A DNA stretch of 64,000 bases from Limibacter armeniacum. GTDB taxonomy: Bacteria > Bacteroidota > Bacteroidia > Cytophagales > Flammeovirgaceae. Position 1 is the stretch's first letter, and each line of letters opens with the position of its first letter. Shown piece after piece: positions 35,841-44,139 of this stretch. Both the position numbers and the translations under genes were made by a program. The DNA lies in assembly GCF_036880985.1 (NCBI RefSeq), contig NZ_JBAJNO010000008.1, positions 868,001-932,000 of the forward strand, read 5' to 3'. Below the pieces are notes generated by a model. That model ran no database searches and was not told the origin of the DNA. It saw nothing but the letters and a program-made list of their open reading frames with translations.

Positions 35841-38800
35841 ATGGCAGAAAATCCAAGAGCAGTTGAGTTTTTTGACGAACTGTACGAACTACATATAGAA
35901 GACCTGCTGGACGGCAGACAGAAATATACTAAGCTGAAGACCTTGCTTGAGCAGATCTGTAAGGATCTAACCAAGGATGAGCGGATGCATACTTCCAACC
36001 TGTTTGCTAGGTTGGCTTTTTTGGGTAACAAGAAGAAGCTTTCACGTAGGTTACTATGGAGCTTGCATGCCGTGCGGATTACAGCAGAAAAAGTACGGAA
36101 ACATCGCTATAACCCTACTGAAAATGAGTGGTTTTTTGCCGTGCAGACGGTAGCTTCAGGTATCAGTGTGCTTTATGCAGAAGAAGTGGATGAGGAAAAA
36201 CAGCCTTTGGATATTCCTGAACGCTTGGCTGAAATCCAACCGGATAAAGTGCCGTACCATGCTGAACCAAGGCAAATAGAGGAGCGTATTGGTTGCCTGA
36301 GAGTCGAAGTATTGGACATTAATAAGGAAGAGGGAATACTACTTTGTGCTGATGAAAGCAACCACGATGAGGATATGATCAAGGTGCGTTTCAATGTCTA
36401 TGACTGGAACATGGGTTATAACAGTACCATTGAGCACTTATGGGAAGGCGCACAACTGAACCTGTTGGAGGTGTATATTGATCCGGATGGGGTATATGTA
36501 CCCAAGCATTTGGTATTGGAGCCGGATTACCTGATTGACGTATCAGCGGTGGCAGAGTGTTTTCAGCGTGATGGAATCAATCCTTTGCTGTACCTGAACA
36601 AGAAGTTTGACGAGACGGAAACCAGTGCAGCCATGCAATTGGGTAACGTTGCCAACTTCTTTCTGGATGAGCTGTTGAATGAAGATATCCTTGAGCCAGT
36701 AACATTTGCAGATACCTTTAAAAAGACTTTTAAGCTATATCCGCTTCAGTATTCTACCATCGGCGAACTGAATGACCGTGATGCCTTTATGGGTTTTTAC
36801 AAGAAGGCAGAAGAACAGTTCAGTAATATCCGCAGGGTAGTGAGGGAAGATTTGAAAGCGGAAGGTGTTAATGAGAACAACTATTATATAGAACCTGCTT
36901 TTTACTCAGAAAAATATGGTTTTCAGGGACGATTGGACTTGTTGCATCTTAAGGAGGAAACTGAGGAGCCCCATTTCGATATCTTTGAATTAAAGAGTAG
37001 TAAGTCTGTGCCGCAGTTGGGTTTGAGCCGAGATGGTATGTGGAAGAATCATCAAGTGCAGGCATTGATCTATCGGATGCTGTTGCAATCCGTGTTTGAT
37101 GTGGAAGCCAATCAGGTGAACCCTTCTATTTTCTACTCAGCAACGACCCAGCAAAATTTACGATTTGCTCCCGCAGTACAGTCCTTGGAAAAGGAAATCC
37201 TGAATGCCCGTAACCTGATTGTGGCTAGGGAACTTCAACTGGCCCGTTCACCGCACGGTGAGGATGCTGCCAATACACTAAGGCTGATTTCTGAACGAAA
37301 CTTCCCGAATGCGCCAAGCTTTGTTTCAACTAAAGTAAGAGACTTTGAGCAGGGATTGCGAAATATGACACCATTGGAAAGGGAATACCTATTCTCTTTT
37401 GTCAGCTTTATAGCAAAGGAACAGCAGCTTTCCAAGATTGGAGACACGGAATTCAGTCAGGGCTTGGCTTCCCTTTGGTTGGATGATTTTGTTTCAAAGG
37501 CGGACTCTTTCAATATCTTCTATGATTTAGAAATAGAGGAAAACCATGCAGACGAAGAGTCACCTTACATCATCTTCAAAAGAACCAATGAGGAAAATAG
37601 CTTTGTCAACTTTCGTGAGGGAGATATCGGAGTGCTATACCCAAGGGAAAAGGATGGGGATAGTGTATTGAAGAACCAGATCTTCAAATGTTCCATTGCG
37701 CAGATCACCAAAGACCAGATTACGGTCAGGTTCCGTTTCAGGCAACGTAATATTGCCTTCTTTGAGCAGCACCAGCGTTGGGCAATTGAGCATGATGTGT
37801 TGGATAATGGTTTTACAGGAATGTATCGAGGACTTTTCAGCTTCCTGAACCATACCTCAAAAACCAAAAAGGATATACTCCTAGGTATTGAGAAACCAAG
37901 GAGAGAACCTATCGTGACAGACTTCCAAACTGAAGATGTGCTGAATGAGGAGGAGAGACGCATTATTGGAAAGGCTTTGGCAACCAAGGACTACTTCCTA
38001 GTGGTGGGACCTCCAGGTACTGGAAAGACTTCCCGAATGCTGAAGAATATGACTGCCAACCTGCACGCCAATCCTGATACCAATATTTTGTTGTTGGCAT
38101 ATACCAATAGGGCAGTGGACGAAATCTGTGAATCAGTGGACGAAGCCATCAAGGAAACGGCAGATGGAAAACGTAAGTTTATTCGAATTGGGCAGGAATT
38201 TTCCACCGCACCGCACTGGCGCGATTGCTTGCTGGACAAGGTAGCGGCTGAAGCTTCCAACAGGCAGGAACTGAAAGATACCATCGGTAAGCATCGCATC
38301 TTTATTGGGACGCTGGCTTCCATTACAGGAAAGCTGGAATTGTTTAAGCTCAAGGATTTTGATATTGCCATTGTGGATGAGGCTTCCCAGATTCTGGAAC
38401 CTCAGATTGTAGGACTGTTGCCTAGAGTAAACCGCTTTATCCTGATCGGTGACCAAAAGCAATTGCCAGCCATTGTACAGCAGGAGCCAGAACTTTCGGA
38501 AGTGCATAGTGAGCTATTACAGGATATCGGGCTTTACAACCGCCGAAACTCCTACTTTGAACGTATGTTCAACCGATGCAAGCAGTTTGGTTGGGATTGG
38601 GCTTACGATATGCTGACCCATCAGGGTAGAATGCATCAGGAGTTGTCCGTTTTCTCCAACCAGTCATTTTATGATAACAAGCTGACGACTGTGCCATTGC
38701 CTTGGCAACATGCAGAGTTGAAGTTTGAGCAAGTAGATGAGCAGAATAAGTTTGAGCAATTGTTGAGCAAGCACAGGTTGGTTTATGTGCCATCCAAAAA

Positions 38801-40193
38801 GAAAACCGACAACAAATCGGACAAGATCAATGAGGATGAGGCAAAGCTGGTTGTGGAGATGGTTAAGGCTGTAAAAGGCTTATATCTACGCAATGGGATG
38901 AAGTTTGACCCGATCAAAACCGTGGGAGTAATTACGCCTTACCGTAACCAGATCGCCCAGATCAGGCATGAGTTGGAAAAAGCAGGTGTAGAGGAGGCAG
39001 AGCAATTAACGATAGATACAGTAGAACGCTATCAAGGGAGTCAACGGGAAGTCATAATTATGTCCTTCTGTGCCAATACACCTTTTCAGGTGCAGAACCT
39101 GATGTCATTGACCGATGATGGGGAAGTGGACCGCAAACTGAATGTAGCCATTACCCGTGCTCGACAACAGATGGTTTTTGTCGGCAACGAGGAGTTGCTA
39201 TCAAGGGAAGTTATTTTCTACCGTCTGATAGAGTGGGTGAAATCAAGGAATGGCTATCTGGCAGAAGGAATTGACGAAGTACTAAAGCATCAGTTTGAGT
39301 TGCCAGAAGTCAGGATGGAAAGCAAACGTCAGCTAATGGAAGAAGACAAAGACTTTGAGGAAGTATTCAAAGAATTAATTAAAGACCCTGTCAACAATCA
39401 TCCGAGGACAAAACTCCCTGAAATGGTGATGGGTGCTGATGACCATTACCTGCGAAATATTGTACTAAACTATGGTAGAGCCGACTTTGACAAGCCATTG
39501 GAGCATGATTGGACGCATTTGCATTTCAGTCCAGCTGAGCGTGTGGATGCTTACGGTTATATGATGATGCTGCGTAGGTTTTATACTGCCAAATGGCTGT
39601 TTTCAAAACATAAGACACAGTTTTTGGAGCATTTTGAAGCGAATGGAAATAAGATTTTCTTCTTTGACTTTGGCTGTGGGCCAATGACTTCAGGTCTGGC
39701 ATTCAATCAGGTTTTTAGAGATACACGGAAGCACTTTGTCTTTAATTATATTGGGATTGACAAGTCTGAAGCCATGCTCAAAAAAGGAAAGGCTTTTGCC
39801 AAGGGAGGATTGCTTGAATCCGTTTCCTACTACAATTTCCAGAAAGCACTGAAGGATGCTAACTGGGGATATATTCAGGATTGCTTTAGTCAGCCACATA
39901 CCGTAATTCTGAACTTTGCTTATATCTTCTCCAGTTTGGAATTGTCGGAAGCGCTATTGCTGGTAAAGGAAATCAACCGAATGGTGACACAATTCCCGCA
40001 GAACCGTTACATTCTGATTTCACAATCTTCCATTTCGGATAGTAGAAACTATAATTTCAAGCATTTCTGTGAGCGACTGAAAGGTATACAAAAAGAATTG
40101 TCTGTAGGAAGCGGAAGAGTGACTTGCAGTCATGATGCTTTCTGTGATTATGATAAGAGTGAGGAAGTGTATTTTGAGGTATTGAGTAATTAG
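35841..40193 (+). CDS. PD-(D/E)XK nuclease / Upf1-like SF1 helicase / SAM-methyltransferase-like fusion protein
   Basis: A 1450-residue soluble protein with three recognisable modules. (1) A RecB/Cas4-like nuclease at ~residues 260-420: 'GNVANFF', then D366 in 'GRLDLL', E383-x-K385 in 'FELKSSK', and Q407-x3-Y411. (2) A Dna2/Upf1-type helicase at ~700-1140: Walker A 'GPPGTGKT' (723-730), 'DEAS' (846-849), 'GDQKQLPA', 'ERYQGSQREV' and 'NVAITRARQQ'. (3) A C-terminal domain at ~1225-1450 opening 'FFFDFGCGPMTSG' (D1276-G1278-C-G1280) with an acidic residue D1307 in 'YIGIDKSEAM'. This matches motifs I and II of class I SAM methyltransferases. No (N/D)PP(Y/F) motif of DNA amino-methyltransferases is seen. 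Residues 1-250 are unassigned. It stands alone. A role in DNA or RNA processing or defence is inferred. Confidence 0.88.
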   Translation: MAENPRAVEFFDELYELHIEDLLDGRQKYTKLKTLLEQICKDLTKDERMHTSNLFARLAFLGNKKKLSRRLLWSLHAVRITAEKVRKHRYNPTENEWFFAVQTVASGISVLYAEEVDEEKQPLDIPERLAEIQPDKVPYHAEPRQIEERIGCLRVEVLDINKEEGILLCADESNHDEDMIKVRFNVYDWNMGYNSTIEHLWEGAQLNLLEVYIDPDGVYVPKHLVLEPDYLIDVSAVAECFQRDGINPLLYLNKKFDETETSAAMQLGNVANFFLDELLNEDILEPVTFADTFKKTFKLYPLQYSTIGELNDRDAFMGFYKKAEEQFSNIRRVVREDLKAEGVNENNYYIEPAFYSEKYGFQGRLDLLHLKEETEEPHFDIFELKSSKSVPQLGLSRDGMWKNHQVQALIYRMLLQSVFDVEANQVNPSIFYSATTQQNLRFAPAVQSLEKEILNARNLIVARELQLARSPHGEDAANTLRLISERNFPNAPSFVSTKVRDFEQGLRNMTPLEREYLFSFVSFIAKEQQLSKIGDTEFSQGLASLWLDDFVSKADSFNIFYDLEIEENHADEESPYIIFKRTNEENSFVNFREGDIGVLYPREKDGDSVLKNQIFKCSIAQITKDQITVRFRFRQRNIAFFEQHQRWAIEHDVLDNGFTGMYRGLFSFLNHTSKTKKDILLGIEKPRREPIVTDFQTEDVLNEEERRIIGKALATKDYFLVVGPPGTGKTSRMLKNMTANLHANPDTNILLLAYTNRAVDEICESVDEAIKETADGKRKFIRIGQEFSTAPHWRDCLLDKVAAEASNRQELKDTIGKHRIFIGTLASITGKLELFKLKDFDIAIVDEASQILEPQIVGLLPRVNRFILIGDQKQLPAIVQQEPELSEVHSELLQDIGLYNRRNSYFERMFNRCKQFGWDWAYDMLTHQGRMHQELSVFSNQSFYDNKLTTVPLPWQHAELKFEQVDEQNKFEQLLSKHRLVYVPSKKKTDNKSDKINEDEAKLVVEMVKAVKGLYLRNGMKFDPIKTVGVITPYRNQIAQIRHELEKAGVEEAEQLTIDTVERYQGSQREVIIMSFCANTPFQVQNLMSLTDDGEVDRKLNVAITRARQQMVFVGNEELLSREVIFYRLIEWVKSRNGYLAEGIDEVLKHQFELPEVRMESKRQLMEEDKDFEEVFKELIKDPVNNHPRTKLPEMVMGADDHYLRNIVLNYGRADFDKPLEHDWTHLHFSPAERVDAYGYMMMLRRFYTAKWLFSKHKTQFLEHFEANGNKIFFFDFGCGPMTSGLAFNQVFRDTRKHFVFNYIGIDKSEAMLKKGKAFAKGGLLESVSYYNFQKALKDANWGYIQDCFSQPHTVILNFAYIFSSLELSEALLLVKEINRMVTQFPQNRYILISQSSISDSRNYNFKHFCERLKGIQKELSVGSGRVTCSHDAFCDYDKSEEVYFEVLSN

Positions 40194-40202
40194 ACTTTAG
40201 AT
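40189..40202. repeat. Two RTCTANN heptads (minus strand) overlapping the fusion gene's stop codon
   Basis: ATTAGAC-TTTAGAT reads ATCTAAA, GTCTAAT on the minus strand, followed outward by TTTTTCCA. The word TTTCCAATCT is shared with the array at 41819-41853. The plus-strand stop codon TAG lies inside the first unit. Confidence 0.5.
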
Positions 40203-40211
40203 TGGAAAAAT

Positions 40212-40667
40212 ATGATGATGAAATTTAACCGTAAAGAAGCTTTCATTAAAACGTTCAGTATAAAATAAACCTGCTTATTATTGATCGCTTTACTATCTGT
40301 TTCTTGTAACCGCCATGAATATAAATATATAGGATCTTATGAAATTGGTGATACAACGTTGAATGGAGAGTTTAGGGATATTCCATCCTACGGTTATTAT
40401 TTTGAACTTAAAAGAAACTCAATATGTAATCTTCCATTTGGAAATTGTAGAAATAATGGGAAGTGGAGTTTGGAAAGAAGGGATAGCGTGGATTACGTTA
40501 CGATGTATTCTGAACATTCATTTTTTAATGGGCCTTTTAAAGTAGAATATATTGGAGATTATGAAGTGAGTCACTTGAATGGATTCATAAATAGAAAATA
40601 CTCTAAGTATTATTTCACTTCAATGAAGACGAATATAAAAATGGAATGTCGAAAGTATAATAAATAG
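40212..40667 (+). pseudogene. Small lipoprotein gene interrupted by a stop codon in the signal peptide
   Basis: The ATGs at 40212, 40215 and 40218 open a frame 'MMMKFNRKEAFIKTFSIK' that hits TAA at 40266. The same frame continues 'TCLLLIALLSVSCNRHEYKYIG...' to the stop at 40667. Together the two parts make a good lipoprotein signal: basic N-region, hydrophobic core, lipobox 'SVSC'. The TAA looks like one substitution (for example from AAA). Downstream, 40281-40667 stays open (128 residues from a TTG), a strand-rich small domain with 'NGKWSLERRDSVDYVTMYSE' and no recognised family. If only the TTG at 40281 is used, the signal peptide would lack its positive N-region, so export is doubtful. Either a recent pseudogene or a base-call error. 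Confidence 0.6.
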
Positions 40668-40688
40668 GCAATCCTCTATTGGTGGAAT

Positions 40689-40735
40689 GTACTGTGATTC
40701 AATGCAAGAACAATTCTTGTGTTGAATCACAGTAC
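40689..40735. repeat. 47-base near-perfect palindrome
   Basis: Two 22-base arms (40689-40710 and 40714-40735), starting GTACTGTGATTCAA and ending TTGAATCACAGTAC, pair with only two G-T type mismatches around a CAA loop. It lies between two convergent genes. No T-tract follows on either strand, so it could be a stable transcript-end hairpin or a REP-like element. Confidence 0.7.
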
Positions 40736-40768
40736 CTTGCGCTAGTGGTGTCTTAAAAGTCTCCAATT

Positions 40769-41158
40769 TTACCCCTCATACAACTCGATCGGCAACCCAT
40801 CCGGATCAGCAAAAAACGTAAACTTCTTCTCTGTAAAAGGATCAATTCTGATCGGTTCGACTTCCACACCTTTTATTGTCAGCGCCTCAGCAGATGCTTC
40901 TATATTTTCTACTTCAAAAGCAATATGCCTTAATCCACAAGCTTCAGGGCGTGATGTTCGGGCAGGAGGGTTAGGGAAAGAAAACAGCTCTATTTGGTAC
41001 ATATCGTTTACGGCAAGGTCAAGCTTGTAAGAACCTCGCTCTTTTCTGTAAACTTCTTGCAGTATCTTAAGCCCTAATATTTCAGTATAGAATTCTTTCG
41101 ATTTCGAGTAGTCCGATACAATTACAGCGATATGGTGTATTTTCTTTGGTCTTAACAT
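40769..41158 (-). CDS. VOC family protein, YaeR/glyoxalase-like
   Basis: With the start at 41158 ('MLRPKKIHHIAVIVSDY') the protein has 129 residues, a typical size for YaeR-type VOC proteins; the longest frame begins 13 codons earlier. Two beta-alpha-beta-beta-beta units are seen. Candidate metal ligands are H8 or H9 in 'IHHIAV', an E in the 'YQIELFSF' strand, H in 'CGLRHIAFEV', and E in 'LPIELYEG'. VOC enzymes include glyoxalase I, fosfomycin resistance proteins and dioxygenases. The YaeR group has no firmly established substrate. The gene is monocistronic and convergent to the lipoprotein gene. Confidence 0.88.
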   Translation of the reverse strand: MLRPKKIHHIAVIVSDYSKSKEFYTEILGLKILQEVYRKERGSYKLDLAVNDMYQIELFSFPNPPARTSRPEACGLRHIAFEVENIEASAEALTIKGVEVEPIRIDPFTEKKFTFFADPDGLPIELYEG

Positions 41159-41356
41159 GTTTGCTATTGATAATTGGTGTGAAAATTCAGCATCCAATAT
41201 GGAATCCTGTTAAGATGCAAATATGTGAGATAGGCTTGATTTTATTTTATTGAATGTGTGTTTCCCCGTTAAAAATCTTCATTTTTTCTTAACTTCTTAC
41301 AGGTTGGGCTGCTTGTTGCTTGAACTATAGAAAAAGCATAAATCAAAAGAAAATAC

Positions 41357-41776
41357 ATGAATACATACGTGCTGATTGCTGGAATTGTGGCGAGCTTAGC
41401 ATTTCTAGGTCATTTGGTCATTGGAGTCAGAAGTTTTCTGGGACCTATTATTTATTCAGGAACAAGGGAGATACCCAAAAGGGTAATGCACAGCCTGTTT
41501 CATTATATGACTGTCTATCAACTGCTGACTGCCGTTATCCTGTTGTTGTTTGCTACAGGTAAAAAGATTGTCTACTTGGATGTGGTCAATGAGGGCGTAG
41601 TCCAGTTTATTGGCGTCAGTTATGCGATGTTTGCCTTGGCTCAGTGGTATGTAATCAGACAAACTTCGGTTAAGAAGGCTTCAAGGAAGCTATTCCAATG
41701 GATATTTTGGTTTGTAATAGCAGTTTGCTGTATCGTTGGTACAGTAGATATTAATATACCTGCTTTGGTAAAATAG
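41357..41776 (+). CDS. Small four-helix membrane protein, unknown function
   Basis: A 139-residue protein with hydrophobic segments at ~4-23, ~49-67, ~77-98 and ~115-133, separated by short charged loops ('SGTREIPKRVMHSLFHYMTVYQ', 'RQTSVKKASRKLFQW'). I do not recognise a family. No catalytic motif is evident. The His-rich loop before TM2 ('HSLFHY') and H19 could bind something, but this is speculation. It stands alone and converges with the epimerase gene, with an inverted heptad element between the two. Confidence 0.7.
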   Translation: MNTYVLIAGIVASLAFLGHLVIGVRSFLGPIIYSGTREIPKRVMHSLFHYMTVYQLLTAVILLLFATGKKIVYLDVVNEGVVQFIGVSYAMFALAQWYVIRQTSVKKASRKLFQWIFWFVIAVCCIVGTVDINIPALVK

Positions 41777-41793
41777 CAGTGTAGACAAAAGGA

Positions 41794-41853
41794 TTTAGAC
41801 TTGAGATATTAGTAGAAAGTCTCGTATCTCAAGTCTAAAATTTCCAATCTTAA
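41794..41853. repeat. RTCTANN heptad repeat with inverted left arm
   Basis: The right part (41819-41853) consists of five 7-base units including ATCTCAA, GTCTAAA and ATCTTAA, running into the epimerase stop codon. The left part (41794-41807) is the reverse complement of two of them (TTTAGAC, TTGAGAT). The arms pair over 15 bases, so the element can fold into a hairpin between two convergent genes. Confidence 0.65.
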
Positions 41854-43010
41854 ATAACAATCTTCTCCATTTTGTTCAGGTATTCAGGGTCAAAGTCTGC
41901 ACCTACACCTGGACCATCCGGAACAATTACCCTTCCGTTTTCTGCATAGGTAATACCTCCTATTACAGGGTCTTCAGCCAATAGAAGCGCTGTATCCATA
42001 TCGTGATGTACAATACTTTTTCTTGCAAGAGATAGGTGTGCCAATATAGTAACTCCAAAACGGGTTTCTGACATGCCACCTACCTGACATTGAATACCTG
42101 CCACTTCTGCAATATCTGCGATTTTGAGGGCATTGGCACAGCCTCCTGCCTTAGACAGTTTGATATTGAAGTAGTCACAAGCCTGAAGCGTTGCCAGTTT
42201 GAAAGCATCACGATGGTCAAAAAGTGATTCATCAGCCATAATTGGAATAGGGCTGTGTTCAGTGACTTTCTTCAGTGCCAAATTGTTCCAATGTGGAACA
42301 GGTTCTTCGCAGTGTGTGATTTGGTATTGTTCTAGCATCTTTAGTGTGGAGATTGCTGTAACGGTATCCCACCCTTGGTTGGCATCAATGCAAAGAGGAA
42401 TCTCCATACCAATTGCTTCACGTATAGCCTTGATACGGGCAACATCTTCCTTTTTAGTGGTTCCTAACTTGACCTTGATAACAGGGTAACCTTGGTCCAC
42501 AAATTCCTTGGCACATTTGGCCATATCTTCAGGTGTGCTAATACCCACCGTCATGTCTGTATAAAGTTCCTTGTCTTTTTTTCCGCCCCAAAGTGCGTAA
42601 AGCGGCAGGTTGGCAAACTTGCCTGCAATATCTTGTAAAGCCACCTCAAATGCACTCTTTACAGTGCTGTTGAAGGTCGTGATCCTGTCCATATCAGCGA
42701 TGCGTTCCTGAATTTCCAGCGGGTTTTTGCCTTTGAAGTTTTTGGCAAATACCTGAGCCATCTCAAAATCAGTCGCTTGCGTTTCTCCTACAATGAAAAC
42801 AAAAGGACATCCTTCTCCTGTACCAACAATACCTTGGTTAGTGTGAATCTTTACAACAATGTTTTCAGCATTGGTGATAGTACCTAATGAGATAACAAAA
42901 GGTTTCTTGAGAGGAACGATCAGTTTGAATATTTCAATTTGTGTGATTTTGATAGTGTTTGCGTCCAGCTTTTCCGTCTTTCTTTCTTCTATTGTATGTG
43001 TTGTGTTCAT
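41850..43010 (-). CDS. Enolase-superfamily enzyme, dipeptide epimerase-like
   Basis: A 386-residue protein of the mandelate racemase / muconate-lactonizing enzyme group. Acid-base lysines are in K179-x-K181 ('VIKVKLG') and K284 ('NIKLSK'). Metal ligands are D209 ('IDANQGW'), E235 ('CEEPV') and D260 ('MADES'). The late D337-M-D339 ('HHDMDTA') is the DxD motif that binds the substrate amino group in L-Ala-D/L-Glu-type dipeptide epimerases. I therefore favour dipeptide epimerase over muconate cycloisomerase. The first ~20 residues ('MNTTHTIEERKTEKLDANT') are a non-family extension. The gene is monocistronic. Substrate specificity within the dipeptide group is not readable here. Confidence 0.88.
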   Translation of the reverse strand: MNTTHTIEERKTEKLDANTIKITQIEIFKLIVPLKKPFVISLGTITNAENIVVKIHTNQGIVGTGEGCPFVFIVGETQATDFEMAQVFAKNFKGKNPLEIQERIADMDRITTFNSTVKSAFEVALQDIAGKFANLPLYALWGGKKDKELYTDMTVGISTPEDMAKCAKEFVDQGYPVIKVKLGTTKKEDVARIKAIREAIGMEIPLCIDANQGWDTVTAISTLKMLEQYQITHCEEPVPHWNNLALKKVTEHSPIPIMADESLFDHRDAFKLATLQACDYFNIKLSKAGGCANALKIADIAEVAGIQCQVGGMSETRFGVTILAHLSLARKSIVHHDMDTALLLAEDPVIGGITYAENGRVIVPDGPGVGADFDPEYLNKMEKIVI

Positions 43011-43268
43011 TTTTTTTATTCTGTGTATTGTGGTTGCTTCGGAATAAAATGTGTGTCCAATATGGAAAAGAATCTTGAAAGTTTCATTAAAATAATCACA
43101 AATTATATGATTATATGTTGATGGGTGAATAATGTTGTAGGAGTAGTATTGCAGAATTGCCTATAAAATTTATTACCTTGCGGGGCATTTTCTAATATTT
43201 GTTTATAGAAACAGCAGCATAACGCCATTTTGGACTTGTGTCCGCTAAGTAGAGAAAAGGAAACCGCA

Positions 43269-43925
43269 ATGAAGGCAGAAATACGGATACTATCAGATAC
43301 AGAATACCGCAATCATCCCGCAATTTGTAATTCAGACCTTTCAATTGCTAGAGATATTCTTTCAGGAAGGGTACGCAAGAAACCTGCATTGGCTCTTAGG
43401 ATAGGGAGTGCTGTCCACATGGCACTACTGGAACCTCAAGTATGGCAACAAGAGCGCCTGAAGATGAAAGATGATGAAGTGAAACGGGTAGATAAGCTGG
43501 CTGCTGCTGTAAAACGTAATTCCTTGTTCGGACCCATTATCGAGGATGAGGAAATCTTAAAAGAAGTATGCCTTTTCTGGACGGATGAAGAAACTGGTAC
43601 AGAATGTAAGGCAAAAGCTGACTTGCTTCAACCTGATCTATTGTTGGGCGATGTCAAAACTACGGCAGCTCAAAACAAGGAACGCTTCCTGATGGATGCC
43701 TTTAGGTTTGACTATGACCGACAGTTGGCTTTTTACAATTCGGCGGTAGGAGCTGAACGGTTGCTGCTGATCGGTATCAGTAAGAAAAGCCGAGGCAGTG
43801 TTTACTTTTCAGAGTTTGATGCTGAAAGTGAATTTATTCAAGTTGGTGTTGCCAAATATAGAGCCTTACTGAAAGCTGTAAGTGACTCACCTGCCTTAAG
43901 AAAAGAAGTGTACAACCTCCGTTAG
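43269..43925 (+). CDS. RecE/DUF3799-like PD-(D/E)XK exonuclease domain protein
   Basis: I use the ATG at 43269 (a TTG 39 bases upstream is also in frame), giving 218 residues. All RecB/RecE-nuclease motifs are present: 'IGSAVH' with H50, D118 in 'KAKADLL', D128-x-K130 in 'GDVKTT', and Q152-x3-Y156 ('RQLAFY'). The N-terminal 'YRNHPAICNSDLS' matches the start of RecE-type (DUF3799) proteins, which digest double-stranded DNA 5'-3' in phage recombination. Here no recT, phage or plasmid gene is nearby, so it seems to be a stand-alone chromosomal gene, perhaps a domesticated phage nuclease. Confidence 0.82.
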   Translation: MKAEIRILSDTEYRNHPAICNSDLSIARDILSGRVRKKPALALRIGSAVHMALLEPQVWQQERLKMKDDEVKRVDKLAAAVKRNSLFGPIIEDEEILKEVCLFWTDEETGTECKAKADLLQPDLLLGDVKTTAAQNKERFLMDAFRFDYDRQLAFYNSAVGAERLLLIGISKKSRGSVYFSEFDAESEFIQVGVAKYRALLKAVSDSPALRKEVYNLR

Positions 43926-44139
43926 GTGCTAATCAAATATTACTCCTTCTCGTTGTTACTACTATAATAGCGTTAATAAATGTGAATGATTTTTCATGCA
44001 ATAGTGTGATAAATACTCTAATTATTCTTATACTTGACAAATTTTATTATGAGAATTCTTAGAAAAACTATTCATACTCATTGCTGAATAGATTTTACTA
44101 ATACAGAAACCATTACATTACTAAACTGACTTAATCGGA

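Noticed and set aside
39421-40193. C-terminal domain of the nuclease-helicase protein as a DNA adenine/cytosine methylase of a restriction system
   Set aside because: No (N/D/S)PP(Y/F/W) or PCQ motif is present and there is no target-recognition domain; only the general SAM-binding pattern can be supported.
35841-43925. Region with the helicase fusion and the RecE-like gene as a defence island or prophage
   Set aside because: The genes between them are ordinary housekeeping or envelope genes; no integrase, transposase, att repeats or other defence genes are visible.
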